Of a DNA stretch of 64,000 bases, positions 24,595 through 32,961 are shown in pieces. Source of the DNA: Candidatus Saccharicenans sp. (GTDB lineage: Bacteria > Acidobacteriota > Aminicenantia > Aminicenantales > Saccharicenantaceae). Location: positions 1 to 64,000 of the forward strand of contig JANLFU010000003.1 of NCBI GenBank assembly GCA_024653215.1. Reading direction: 5' to 3'. Position numbers and translations under genes: made by a program. The notes beneath the pieces are model-generated. The model was not told where the DNA came from. It searched no databases and worked only from the letters and a program-made list of their open reading frames with translations. How positions within the stretch are numbered: position 1 is the first letter of the stretch; every line of letters starts with the position of its first letter.

Positions 24595-26040
24595 ATGAAC
24601 CGCAGGACCGGTCTCAAGGCTATCTGTCTTTGGCTGGTATTCTGGGGTCTGGTCATCCCGGCTACCGGGCAGGGGGTCAGGAAGCCGGTCTGGGCCGGCC
24701 AGTTTTATGAGTCAGACCCGTCCCGGTTGAGCCGGCAGCTCGAGGTCTGGCTTGATGCGGCTGAGCTCAAGCCCGTGTCCGGCCGGGTGGTGGGACTGAT
24801 CGTCCCGCATGCCGGCTATGTCTATTCAGCCAGGGTGGCCGCGGTTGGCTATCGTTTGGTGAGGAACCTGGAGGTGGAGACCGTGGTCATCATCGGGCCC
24901 TCCCACCAGCTGGCCTTCGAGGGCTGCTCCATTTACCTGCGGGGTGGTTTTGAAACTCCTTTGGGTGTGGCTGAGGTGGATGAAACCCTGGCCAGGGAGC
25001 TGGCCCGATATTCCGGGTTTGGCTATATTCCGGAAGCTCACGACCGCGAGCATTCGGTGGAAGTTCAGGTGCCTTTTATCCAGAAAGTATTTCCCCGGGC
25101 CAGGATTGTGCCGGTGGTCATGGGCAACCAGACAGAAATGACGATTCAGGCCCTGGCCGGGGCCCTGGTTCGGGCCACCAAGGGCAAGAAAGTGCTGGTG
25201 GTCGCCTCCACCGACCTGTCTCATTTTCTTGGACGGGCTCAGGCCAATGAGCGCGACCGGAAGACGATTGAACTGATTCAAAATCTTGATTTGAAGTCAC
25301 TCAGCCGCCAGGTTGAAAGGCACGAAAATATCATGTGCGGCGGCGGCCCGGTGCTGACCCTGCTCCATTATGCCCGTAGGATGGGCCAGGCCCGGGTGGC
25401 CGCGCTTGCCTATTCAGACTCGGCTGCGGCCGGCGGCCCGGGCGACCGGGTGGTGGGCTATCTTTCGGCCGCGGTTTATCTGGAAACAGCGCAGACCGGG
25501 CTCGACCTGACTCCGGAAGAAAAAAGAGAATTACTGGCGCTGGCCCGACTGGCCATCGAAACCTACCTGGCCACCGGAAAAATCCCGGCCTATCAGCCGA
25601 CCTCGCCCCGCCTGGAAACCAAGGCCGGGGCCTTTGTCACCCTGAAGCAAAATCACCAGCTCAGGGGCTGTATCGGTTTTGCCGAGCCCCTGTTTCCTCT
25701 GTGGGAAACGGTGGCCCAGGCGGCCGTCCTGGCCGCCACCGAGGACCCCAGGTTCCCCCCGCTTAGAAAATCCGAACTCCCGGGCCTGCAGATTGAAATT
25801 TCTGTTCTGGGCCCGCTGCAGCCGGTTTCGGATGTTTCGGAAATCAAGGTCGGCCGCCACGGCCTGGTAATTAAAGAAGGGCAGAGAAGCGGGCTGCTGC
25901 TGCCGCAGGTGGCCACGGAGCTGGGCTGGGACCGGCAGACTTTCCTGCGGGAAGTCTGTCGCAAGGCCGGGTTGCCGGAAAACGCCTGGAAAAATTCCAA
26001 AGGGCTGTTCAAGTTTGAAGCCATCGTCTTCCAGGAGTAA
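24595..26040 (+). CDS. Exported MEMO-AMMECR1 fusion protein
   Basis: A 481-residue fusion. An N-terminal signal-like segment (residues about 8-25) precedes a MEMO domain (about 28-300) and an AMMECR1 domain (about 305-481, with LRGCIGFAEPL). MEMO metal ligands are kept: His72 (VPHAGYVYS), His104 (GPSHQ) and Cys248 (NIMCGGGP). The ATG at 24595 was chosen because it follows GAGGGGAGG; a TTG further upstream has no such site. The AmmeMemoRadiSam family usually includes a radical SAM protein, which is not in this window. Its biochemical function is unknown, and an exported version is unusual. Confidence 0.85.
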   Translation: MNRRTGLKAICLWLVFWGLVIPATGQGVRKPVWAGQFYESDPSRLSRQLEVWLDAAELKPVSGRVVGLIVPHAGYVYSARVAAVGYRLVRNLEVETVVIIGPSHQLAFEGCSIYLRGGFETPLGVAEVDETLARELARYSGFGYIPEAHDREHSVEVQVPFIQKVFPRARIVPVVMGNQTEMTIQALAGALVRATKGKKVLVVASTDLSHFLGRAQANERDRKTIELIQNLDLKSLSRQVERHENIMCGGGPVLTLLHYARRMGQARVAALAYSDSAAAGGPGDRVVGYLSAAVYLETAQTGLDLTPEEKRELLALARLAIETYLATGKIPAYQPTSPRLETKAGAFVTLKQNHQLRGCIGFAEPLFPLWETVAQAAVLAATEDPRFPPLRKSELPGLQIEISVLGPLQPVSDVSEIKVGRHGLVIKEGQRSGLLLPQVATELGWDRQTFLREVCRKAGLPENAWKNSKGLFKFEAIVFQE

Positions 26041-26057
26041 ACTCCGGCCGGGCCTGG

Positions 26058-26086
26058 TTGCTAAACTTCGGGCTAAAACCTATAAT
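26058..26086 (+). promoter_or_regulatory. Promoter for the lolB-ispE-tRNA-Gln-prs unit
   Basis: TTGCTA (26058-26063) and a perfect TATAAT (26081-26086) with a 17-bp spacer. Transcription would begin near 26093, and GGAAGG precedes the ATG at 26104. Confidence 0.6.
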
Positions 26087-26103
26087 TAGAGTGGAAGGCT
26101 AAC

Positions 26104-26361
26104 ATGAGCTGGACAATTTATGCCATCCTTATAATTTTCGGCCTATTCATCATCCTGATGATCATCAACCCCAACCTGTCCTGTTTTGGCAGAAGGATAA
26201 GATCTCCCTTTTATCCGATGACCCGGAAGAAAAAAATGCGAGCTGTATCCAGGGATTATAAATTCGAGCTGGGAACGCCGGGGGCTAAACCCGGGCCGGC
26301 TCAGCAGACTGACCAGGCAAAAAAGCCAAAGGCAGAGGACTACGGGTTCAAGCTGGACTGA
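26104..26361 (+). CDS. Small membrane-anchored protein of unknown function
   Basis: An 85-residue protein with one N-terminal transmembrane helix (about 4-22) followed by a basic juxtamembrane patch (TRKKKMRA) and a hydrophilic, Pro- and Lys-rich tail ending DYGFKLD. A related-looking motif, DYKFELG, occurs at about 51-57, so the tail has two similar D-Y-x-F-x-L elements. I do not recognise the family. It heads the lolB-ispE-prs transcript. Confidence 0.7.
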   Translation: MSWTIYAILIIFGLFIILMIINPNLSCFGRRIRSPFYPMTRKKKMRAVSRDYKFELGTPGAKPGPAQQTDQAKKPKAEDYGFKLD

Positions 26362-26388
26362 GCAGCTGATTGGAAATGAGGAGTGGCG

Positions 26389-27093
26389 GTGCCGCAGGGA
26401 GGCGGGCAGGAAAGGGGTAAAGGGCGAACCTGTTTTTATCTTGCGGGGGGGGTCTTAATTTCCTTCCTGGTTCTGGCAGCCACTGCCTGCCGCACGGGGC
26501 CTGTCCGGTTGCTACCACCGGCCGAAATTCAGAACCTGGAAGGGCAGGCTTCTTTTTACCTGAGCGGCCCGGACGGCGGCTTCAGGTTCCGGCTGGGTTT
26601 CTTTGGCCGGCTTCCGGGCGAAGCCAGGCTGGAACTTTTTGACCCCATCGGACGGCTGAGAACTGTGGTCTGGCTGGGACCGGAGTCAACCACGTTGTAC
26701 CTTCCTTCCGAGAAAGTATACTGGCAGGGAGAAAGCCGGGTTCTGACCTCAGAAGTCTTCGGGCAGGAACTCAAGGCCGGAGAACTGCTTAAAATTCTCT
26801 CCGGTCTTTGGACTCAACTGGCTAAAGACGATGGCTGGCTCCTTCAGCTTGACCACCTGGGCCATGTTCTTGGGGGAGAGAGGGACGGGCTGCTCTTCAC
26901 CCTTAAGGAGAAATTCCCCCCGGGGCTTCTTCCGAAAACGGTTCTCTTCTCTGCCGGGGATTACACGGTCCGGATGAAAGTGCTCCGGGTTAGTTTTAAC
27001 AGGAAACAGGACCCCTCGCTATTCAATCCGTTACTTCCACCCGGCGTGAAACAACTGGGCTGGGAAGAGATGGCGGGCCGATGGAAAAAATAA
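26389..27093 (+). CDS. LolB-like outer membrane lipoprotein
   Basis: A 234-residue lipoprotein. The N-terminal hydrophobic segment ends in a lipobox-like LVLAATAC, predicting lipid attachment at that Cys. The middle resembles LolB/DUF4292 proteins (FRFRLGFFGRLPGEARLELFDPIG). The position immediately before ispE and prs matches the classical lolB-ispE-prs order, which supports the name. LolB inserts lipoproteins into the outer membrane. The GTG at 26389 has GAGGAG 5 bp upstream; a GTG at 26383 is also possible. It overlaps ispE by 13 bp. Confidence 0.7.
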   Translation: MPQGGGQERGKGRTCFYLAGGVLISFLVLAATACRTGPVRLLPPAEIQNLEGQASFYLSGPDGGFRFRLGFFGRLPGEARLELFDPIGRLRTVVWLGPESTTLYLPSEKVYWQGESRVLTSEVFGQELKAGELLKILSGLWTQLAKDDGWLLQLDHLGHVLGGERDGLLFTLKEKFPPGLLPKTVLFSAGDYTVRMKVLRVSFNRKQDPSLFNPLLPPGVKQLGWEEMAGRWKK

Positions 27094-27974
27094 CCCTGAC
27101 TTCTTTTGCCAAGATAAACCTGGGCCTCGAGGTCGGCCTTCTCCGGGCAGACGGTTATCACCGGCTGACCACCCTTTTCCAGACGGTGGCCCTTAAAGAC
27201 CGGCTGACCTTTGAGCCTCGGCCGGATGGCCAGATCAGCCTGGCCGGAAACAGGTCTGATGTCCCCTGGGATGAAAGCAATCTGATATACAGAAGCGCCT
27301 TGGAGCTACGCCGGGCCACCGGCCTGGAGGTCGGGGTCAGCATCTTTGTGGAAAAAAATATCCCGCCCGGCCGGGGCCTGGCCGGGGGCAGCAGCAATGC
27401 CGCCGTTACTCTGCTGGCCCTCAATCGCCTCTGGGGCTGCCATCTGGGGCGAGAGCAATTGAAGGCTTTGGCCACCGAGCTGGGAGCCGACGTTCCATTT
27501 TTTCTGCACGGGGGACTCTGCCTGGGGACGGGGAAGGGCGAAGAGTTGCGGGAAGTGCCGGAATTGCCTCCGGCCTGGGTGGTCCTGGTTATCCCGGACT
27601 TTTCAGTCTCCACGGCTCTGGCCTACAGGGAGTACGACCGCCTTCAGGGCTTCTTGACTTCAACCGGTAAAGAAAGTAAAATTATCCAGTTTTTAGAACA
27701 TAGAAACTTTTCTTTATTCAAGCATTTAAGAAACGATTTAGAACTGGCGGTTTTTAAGATACAACCTCAGCTGGTTGAGATAAAAAAGGAACTTGTCGCG
27801 GCCGGAGCCGAGTTATCCCTGCTGAGCGGCTCGGGCTCGGCCGTCTTTGGCTGGTTCCAGGATTGGTCCCTGGCCCGGCAGGCAGCCGGGAGGTTTGATA
27901 GAGATTATCAGGTTTGGCTGGTAGAGACTGTAGGACGTGAGCGGTACTGGCAAGAACTCAGCACTGGGGCGTAG
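27081..27974 (+). CDS. ispE: 4-diphosphocytidyl-2-C-methyl-D-erythritol kinase
   Basis: A 297-residue GHMP kinase of the non-mevalonate isoprenoid pathway. Motifs are SFAKINLGLEVG at the N terminus, the ATP loop PPGRGLAGGSSNAAV, and the C-terminal LLSGSGSAVFG. It starts inside lolB. Its last 10 bases, including the TAG stop, form the 5' end of the tRNA-Gln gene. Together with ispF in this window it shows the MEP pathway; ispD is not seen. Confidence 0.95.
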   Translation: MEKITLTSFAKINLGLEVGLLRADGYHRLTTLFQTVALKDRLTFEPRPDGQISLAGNRSDVPWDESNLIYRSALELRRATGLEVGVSIFVEKNIPPGRGLAGGSSNAAVTLLALNRLWGCHLGREQLKALATELGADVPFFLHGGLCLGTGKGEELREVPELPPAWVVLVIPDFSVSTALAYREYDRLQGFLTSTGKESKIIQFLEHRNFSLFKHLRNDLELAVFKIQPQLVEIKKELVAAGAELSLLSGSGSAVFGWFQDWSLARQAAGRFDRDYQVWLVETVGRERYWQELSTGA

Positions 27975-28037
27975 CCAAACTGGTAAGGCAACGGACTTTG
28001 GATCCGTCATCTGGAGGTTCGAGTCCTCCCGCCCCAG
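27965..28037 (+). tRNA. tRNA-Gln (anticodon UUG)
   Basis: A 73-nt cloverleaf. The acceptor arms TGGGGCG and CGCCCCA pair perfectly, with discriminator G. The anticodon stem is ACGGA/TCCGT and the loop CTTTGGA gives anticodon TTG (27998-28000). The T arm is GGAGG-TTCGAGT-CCTCC. No CCA is encoded. It overlaps the end of ispE by 10 bp and lies before prs. The ispE-tRNA-Gln-prs-rplY-pth order is also seen in other diderm bacteria. Confidence 0.95.
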
Positions 28038-28068
28038 CTCTGTCAATGCCCGAAAGAGGAATTAAAAC

Positions 28069-28998
28069 ATGAAAGTATTTTCAGGCTCATCCAACCCGCA
28101 GCTGGCCCGGCGGATTGCCGGCTACCTGAACATCGAGCTCGGCCGTTGCGTCCTGGACAGGTTCGCCGACGGCGAGATCCACTTTTACATCGACGAAAAC
28201 GTTCGGGGCGAGGATGTCTTCGTGATCCAGTCCGGTTGCACTGACGCCAATTTCCACCTGATGGAACTGTTCCTGATGCTGGATGCTTTCAAGCGGGCCT
28301 CAGCCGGACGCATCACCGCGGTCATCCCGTATTTTGCCTATGCCCGGCAGGACTGGAAAGACCGGCCCCGGGTGCCGATTTCGGCCAGGTTGATAGCCGA
28401 CCTGCTGGAAACGGCCGGAGCCAACCGGGTGCTGACCATGGACCTGCATTCGCCACAGATTCAGGGCTTCTTTTCCATTCCGGTCGACAACCTGATGGCG
28501 GCCCCGGTCATAGCCAACCATATCCGGACCCTCAACCTGGAAAACCTGACCATCGTTTCCCCTGATGCCGGGGGTGTGGGACGGGCCAGAGTTTTTGCCA
28601 AGAGGCTGGATGCCAGGCTGGCCATCATCGACAAGAGGCGGCCGGCTCCCAACGTGGCCCAGGTGCTGCATGTCATCGGCGATGTCAAGGACCAGGACGT
28701 GGTCATGTTTGACGATATGGTCGACACGGCCGGCACGCTGACCCTCGGGGTCGAGGCCCTGAAGCGGGAAGGAGCCAGGAGGATCTTTGCGGCCTGCACC
28801 CACCCGGTGCTGTCGGGCGAGGCGGTTGAGCGCATCGAGCGCTCCGGGCTGGAAAAAGTGTTCGTGACCGACACCATTCCCCTAAAGGAAAAGGCCAGCC
28901 GCAGCGACCGATTCCAGGTGCTCTCAGTGGCCGAGCTGTTTGGCGAAGCCATAAGAAGAATAAACGAGGGTAGTTCCGTAAGCTCTCTTTTTACCTGA
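28069..28998 (+). CDS. prs: Ribose-phosphate pyrophosphokinase
   Basis: A 309-residue enzyme making PRPP from ribose 5-phosphate and ATP. It has the class I motifs: FADGEIHFYIDENVRG near the N terminus, YFAYARQDWK, the metal-binding TMDLHSPQIQGFF, and the PRPP loop VVMFDDMVDTAGTL. Position between tRNA-Gln and rplY fits the usual cluster. A GAGG ribosome site precedes the ATG. Confidence 0.97.
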   Translation: MKVFSGSSNPQLARRIAGYLNIELGRCVLDRFADGEIHFYIDENVRGEDVFVIQSGCTDANFHLMELFLMLDAFKRASAGRITAVIPYFAYARQDWKDRPRVPISARLIADLLETAGANRVLTMDLHSPQIQGFFSIPVDNLMAAPVIANHIRTLNLENLTIVSPDAGGVGRARVFAKRLDARLAIIDKRRPAPNVAQVLHVIGDVKDQDVVMFDDMVDTAGTLTLGVEALKREGARRIFAACTHPVLSGEAVERIERSGLEKVFVTDTIPLKEKASRSDRFQVLSVAELFGEAIRRINEGSSVSSLFT

Positions 28999-29009
28999 GG
29001 AGGAAAGAT

Positions 29010-29678
29010 ATGACACTGGTGATTAAAGCGGACAAGAGAACCGAGAAAGGCAAGAATGCTTCCGGGCGGTTAAGGCGCCAGGGGCTGGTCCCGGCCATCC
29101 TGTATGGCGAGTCGATGGACAGTCTGCCCCTGACCCTGAAAAAGAAAGATATTATTGAAATCCTGAAGTCAGAAACCGGAGAAAATACCATCTTCCGGGT
29201 GGCTTACGATTCTGAAGAAAAGGACGTGATGATCAAGGAAGTCCAGATCCATCCGGTCACCGACGAGCTGCTGCACGTTGACCTGATTCAGATCTCAATG
29301 GACAAGCCGGTCAGGGTTTCGGTTCCGGTGGAACTGGTGGGTGAGCCGGTGGGCGTTAAAGTGGAAGGCGGACTGGTGGACTTCCTGTTGAGGGAGCTGG
29401 AAATCGAATGTCTGCCCCGGGAAATCCCCGAAGCCATCCGGATTGACATCAGCCATCTTCACCTGCACCAGTCCTTCAAGGTTATGAACCTGGAGCTTCC
29501 GGCCGGGATTAAAATTCTCCACGAGCCCCAGGCGGCCATCGTGGTCATCAGCAGCATAGCCGAGGAAGCCGCTCCGGCCACCACCGAGGAAGTGGTCGAG
29601 GGTGCCGAGATGAAGGAACCGGAAGTTATCAAGAAAGAGCGCAAGAAAGAGGAAGAGGAAGAGGAACCCAAGGGGTGA
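29010..29678 (+). CDS. rplY: 50S ribosomal protein L25/general stress protein Ctc (bL25)
   Basis: A 222-residue CTC-type bL25 with an N-terminal 5S rRNA-binding domain (GKNASGRLRRQGLVPAILYG, then FRVAYDSEEKDVMIKEVQIHP) and the C-terminal TL5 domain. The last 40 residues are a low-complexity acidic and lysine-rich tail. It lies between prs and pth, its usual neighbours, and GAGGAGG precedes the start. Confidence 0.95.
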   Translation: MTLVIKADKRTEKGKNASGRLRRQGLVPAILYGESMDSLPLTLKKKDIIEILKSETGENTIFRVAYDSEEKDVMIKEVQIHPVTDELLHVDLIQISMDKPVRVSVPVELVGEPVGVKVEGGLVDFLLRELEIECLPREIPEAIRIDISHLHLHQSFKVMNLELPAGIKILHEPQAAIVVISSIAEEAAPATTEEVVEGAEMKEPEVIKKERKKEEEEEEPKG

Positions 29679-29681
29679 CGA

Positions 29682-30269
29682 GTGTGGCTGGTGGTCGGTC
29701 TGGGCAACCCGGGTTCGGAGTACAGCCAGACCAGGCATAATGCCGGGTTTCTGGTGGTTCAGACTCTGGCCAGGCAATGGGGCCTGCAGCTTAAGACCAG
29801 GGCCCACCGCTCCCGACTGGCCGAGACCAGGCGGGGCCGGACAATTGTCGTCCTGGCCTTACCCCAGACTTATATGAACCTCAGCGGCCAGGCCGTCGGG
29901 TCGTTGCTGGCCGGCTACCGCCTAAAACCGGAAAACCTCGTAGTCGTCTATGACGACCTGGACCTGGACCTGGGCCAGATCCGGGTTCGGGCCAGCGGCA
30001 GCCCGGGTACCCACAAAGGGATGAAATCGATCGTTGAGACCATCGGCACCCAGGACTTTCCCCGGGTTCGGGTGGGGATAGGTCCAAAGCCCGAGGACCG
30101 GGACGCGGCCGATTATGTCCTGGAAGAATTCCGGCCTGAAGAGAAAGAAAAATTGCAGCCGGCCCTGGTCCAGGCCTGCCTGGCGGTGGAAATGATCATT
30201 GAGGGAGACCTGCCCCGGGCCATGAACTTATTTAACCGTAAAAAAAAGGAACCGGGCCGAGAAGATTGA
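29682..30269 (+). CDS. pth: Peptidyl-tRNA hydrolase
   Basis: A 195-residue enzyme recycling peptidyl-tRNAs. It starts with GTG at 29682 after AAGGGG and reads VVGLGNPGSEYSQTRHNAGF, including catalytic His of TRHNAGF. PQTYMNLSGQAV and VYDDLDLDLGQIRVR supply the other active-site residues. GTHKGMKSI replaces the more common GGHNGLKS. It follows rplY by 3 bp. Its stop codon lies within the -35 element of the next promoter. Confidence 0.95.
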   Translation: MWLVVGLGNPGSEYSQTRHNAGFLVVQTLARQWGLQLKTRAHRSRLAETRRGRTIVVLALPQTYMNLSGQAVGSLLAGYRLKPENLVVVYDDLDLDLGQIRVRASGSPGTHKGMKSIVETIGTQDFPRVRVGIGPKPEDRDAADYVLEEFRPEEKEKLQPALVQACLAVEMIIEGDLPRAMNLFNRKKKEPGRED

Positions 30270-30293
30270 TTTTTTGCCAGAATGTTGTAAAAT
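30266..30293 (+). promoter_or_regulatory. Promoter for rpsF-rpsR-rplI-dnaB
   Basis: TTGATT (30266-30271) and TAAAAT (30288-30293) with a 16-bp spacer overlap the end of pth. The leader to 30355 contains a GC-rich potential stem (near 30310-30335) that could be an S6:S18 binding site. That identification is tentative. Confidence 0.45.
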
Positions 30294-30355
30294 AAGCCTT
30301 CATCTCCTTGCTCCGGCGCCAGAGCGACGGGGCTTGAATCCATAAGGAGGAAACA

Positions 30356-30751
30356 ATGAATCAGTACGAAACCGGGTTTATCGTTGCCCCCAACCTGCCC
30401 GAAGAAGAAGCTTCAGCCCTCATCAACCAGCTGGCTGAAGTCATTTCGGCTAAAAATGGCCGGATGATCAAAAAGGATCTCTGGGGCAAGAGAAAGCTGG
30501 CCTATCCCATCAAGAGATTTAACGAAGGTCTCTACGTGTTCTTCACGTATGAAGGAGCCCCGGCCATCCCGGCCGAGCTGGAAAGAAGGTTCAAGCAGAC
30601 CGATGCCATCCTTCGTTTCATCACCATCAAGAAAGACCCGAGAGATGCGGTCAAGGGGAAGAAAAAAGTGAAAGAAGCAGAAGCTGTGGAGATGGCCCCG
30701 GCCGGGACCGAACCGCAGCCCGCTACCCCGGCCCCGGAGGAGGTAAAGTAA
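30356..30751 (+). CDS. rpsF: 30S ribosomal protein S6 (bS6)
   Basis: A 131-residue small-subunit ribosomal protein. The core (about 1-100) shows the S6 pattern, including [19 protein letters not shown] and the C-terminal LRFITIK. A low-complexity tail rich in Lys, Glu, Ala and Pro follows. A strong AAGGAGG lies before the ATG. S6 pairs with S18, encoded one base downstream. Confidence 0.96.
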   Translation: MNQYETGFIVAPNLPEEEASALINQLAEVISAKNGRMIKKDLWGKRKLAYPIKRFNEGLYVFFTYEGAPAIPAELERRFKQTDAILRFITIKKDPRDAVKGKKKVKEAEAVEMAPAGTEPQPATPAPEEVK

Positions 30752-30752
30752 G

Positions 30753-31019
30753 ATGGCCAACAGAGAAGAAAGAGAAAAGACAGAAAGAGCTCCATCCAGG
30801 AAATTCTTTCCGCCCAAGAAAAAAGTCTGCCGGTTCTGCGAGAGAAATCTCCGGGACATAGACTACAAGGCGGTGGAAATTTTGAGGAAGTACATACCGG
30901 ACCGCGGTAAGATCGCCCCCCGTCGCATCACCGGCACCTGCGCCTTTCACCAGAGAAAGCTGGCCAGGGCCATCAAGCGGGCCCGGCTCATGGCCCTGCT
31001 GCCCTTCGTCGAAGACTGA
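30753..31019 (+). CDS. rpsR: 30S ribosomal protein S18 (bS18)
   Basis: An 88-residue basic ribosomal protein. It contains [39 protein letters not shown], and the C-terminal [20 protein letters not shown], all typical of S18. The CxxC pair and the further Cys suggest the zinc-binding variant. It is one base after rpsF. Confidence 0.96.
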   Translation: MANREEREKTERAPSRKFFPPKKKVCRFCERNLRDIDYKAVEILRKYIPDRGKIAPRRITGTCAFHQRKLARAIKRARLMALLPFVED

Positions 31020-31036
31020 GTTCCAGGAGGCTAGGG

Positions 31037-31519
31037 ATGAAAATCATACTGTTGGAAAACGTGGAGAAGGTTGGACGCAAGGGGGATATCCTGGAAGTGG
31101 CCCCGGGATTCGCCCGGAACTATCTTATACCCCGGAAGCTGGCCATGGAAGTGACGCCCGGCAACCTGAAGAGCGTGGAGATGCAGCAGAAGGCCCTGCG
31201 GAAGAAACTGGAAAAGGAAAGGTTGACCTACCAGGAGCTGATCAAGAAGCTCAACCAGGTTACCCTGACCTTTGTCCGCAAGTCGAGCGAAAAGGACGTC
31301 ATCTTCGGGTCCGTTTCGGCCGCTGACATCCAGGAAGAGCTGGCCCGGCAGGGTTTTGAGATAGACCGCAAGAAGATCGTGCTGGACGAGCCGATCAAGA
31401 GACTGGGAACCTTTACGGTGCCGGTTAAGGTCTACCACGAGGACCGGGCTGAAATCAAGGTGGTCGTGGTCAAGGAAGAAGCTCCAGCCCCGGACAGCCA
31501 GACCGAACCCACAGCTTGA
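31037..31519 (+). CDS. rplI: 50S ribosomal protein L9 (bL9)
   Basis: A 160-residue two-domain protein. The N-terminal domain reads MKIILLENVEKVGRKGDIL with FARNYLIPRKLA. A long helix joins it to the C-terminal domain (KDVIFGSVSAADI). It ends with a short Pro/Glu-rich tail. The rpsF-rpsR-rplI-dnaB order is classical. Confidence 0.96.
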   Translation: MKIILLENVEKVGRKGDILEVAPGFARNYLIPRKLAMEVTPGNLKSVEMQQKALRKKLEKERLTYQELIKKLNQVTLTFVRKSSEKDVIFGSVSAADIQEELARQGFEIDRKKIVLDEPIKRLGTFTVPVKVYHEDRAEIKVVVVKEEAPAPDSQTEPTA

Positions 31520-31593
31520 GAACGGCAGGGTCTTAACAAGCGTCTCTTTTAATATTAAACTGGAAGCCAAGCGCTTCCGGGAAGAGAGATACT

Positions 31594-32958
31594 ATGGAAC
31601 TGGATTTGACCGTTCTCAAAAAAACCCCACCCCACAGCCTGGAGGCGGAAAAAACAGTTCTGGGTGGCGTCCTGGTAAATAACGCCTACCTGAATGTGGT
31701 CCTCTCCCAGCTGGCGCCCGAAGATTTCTACCGCGATGCCCATCGCCAGATACTGGAAGGCATGGTGGCCCTGATGGACCGGGGCCAGCCCATAGACCTG
31801 CTGACTCTGAGCGATGAACTGCAGAGAAGGGGGTTGCTGGAAGAAATAGGCGGCGCGGCCTACCTGTCTTCTCTGATGGACGGGGTGCCCCGGACCCTGA
31901 ACATCGAATATTACGCCCAGATTATCAAAGAGAAGTCGCTGCTGCGGAAGCTGATCCTGTCCTCGGCCAAGATCATCAACACTTCCTACGAGCAGCAGAC
32001 CGATGCCGATACGGTCATCAGTGAAGCCCAGCAGGCCATCGTGGAAATTGCCGAGGAAAAGATAAAACCGGGCCTGGTGCCCATAGGCTCGCTGACTGGC
32101 GACATGCTGGAGACCATCAGGGTCCTGGCCGAGCGGCGGGAAGCGGTCACCGGGGTTCCCACCGGCTTTATCGAACTGGATAACCTGACCGGCGGTTTCC
32201 ATCCGGCCGACTTCATCGTGGTGGCCGCCCGGCCTTCCATGGGCAAGACAGCCCTGGCCCTCAACATCTGCCAGCACGTCGGGTTGCGGACCGATTACTA
32301 TGCCGGCTTCTTTTCCATAGAAATGGCCAAGGAACAGGTGGCCCTGCGCCTGCTGTGCGCCGAGGCCCAGGTTGACCTGCGCAAGGCCAGGTCGGGTTTC
32401 ATCAGCGAACGGGATTTTGAAAGGCTGCAGCTGGCGGCCGAAACCCTCTCCCAGGCCCGCATTTACGTGGATGAATCGGCCGCCCTGACCGTCATGGAGA
32501 TGAAGGCCAAGTGCCGGCGGCTGAAGCTGGAAGGACACCTGGATATTGTCTTCGTGGATTACATCCAGCTGATGCGGACCGGTGGTCGGTTTGAAAACCG
32601 TAACCAGGAAATGTCGTTCATCTCCCGCTCCTTGAAGCAACTGGCCAAAGAACTGCGGATTCCGGTGGTCGGAGTTTCCCAGCTCAGCCGGGCCCCGGAA
32701 AAAATGCGCAAGGAGCCCAAGCCCATGCTGTCCGACCTGCGGGAATCCGGAGCCATCGAGCAGGACGCCGACGTGGTGATATTCATCTACCGGCCTGATT
32801 ATTACCATCCGGAGGATGAGGCCATCAAGGGCATCGCCGAGGTCACCGTGGCCAAGCAGCGTAACGGCCCGCTGGGCAGCGTGCCCCTGGTCTTCCTCAG
32901 GGAGTATGCCAAGTTCGTCAACATGGACTTCAGTTATAAACGCGAAGAGGAATTCTGA
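31594..32958 (+). CDS. dnaB: Replicative DNA helicase DnaB
   Basis: A 454-residue hexameric helicase. The N-terminal domain starts TPPHSLEAEKTVLGG. The C-terminal RecA-like domain has Walker A (VAARPSMGKTALALN), Walker B (VFVDYIQLM), and the arginine-finger-side SQLSRAPE region. The terminal VAKQRNGPLGSVPL is typical. No intein or frameshift is present. It ends 3 bp before the mlaE start. Confidence 0.97.
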   Translation: MELDLTVLKKTPPHSLEAEKTVLGGVLVNNAYLNVVLSQLAPEDFYRDAHRQILEGMVALMDRGQPIDLLTLSDELQRRGLLEEIGGAAYLSSLMDGVPRTLNIEYYAQIIKEKSLLRKLILSSAKIINTSYEQQTDADTVISEAQQAIVEIAEEKIKPGLVPIGSLTGDMLETIRVLAERREAVTGVPTGFIELDNLTGGFHPADFIVVAARPSMGKTALALNICQHVGLRTDYYAGFFSIEMAKEQVALRLLCAEAQVDLRKARSGFISERDFERLQLAAETLSQARIYVDESAALTVMEMKAKCRRLKLEGHLDIVFVDYIQLMRTGGRFENRNQEMSFISRSLKQLAKELRIPVVGVSQLSRAPEKMRKEPKPMLSDLRESGAIEQDADVVIFIYRPDYYHPEDEAIKGIAEVTVAKQRNGPLGSVPLVFLREYAKFVNMDFSYKREEEF

Positions 32959-32961
32959 GCG

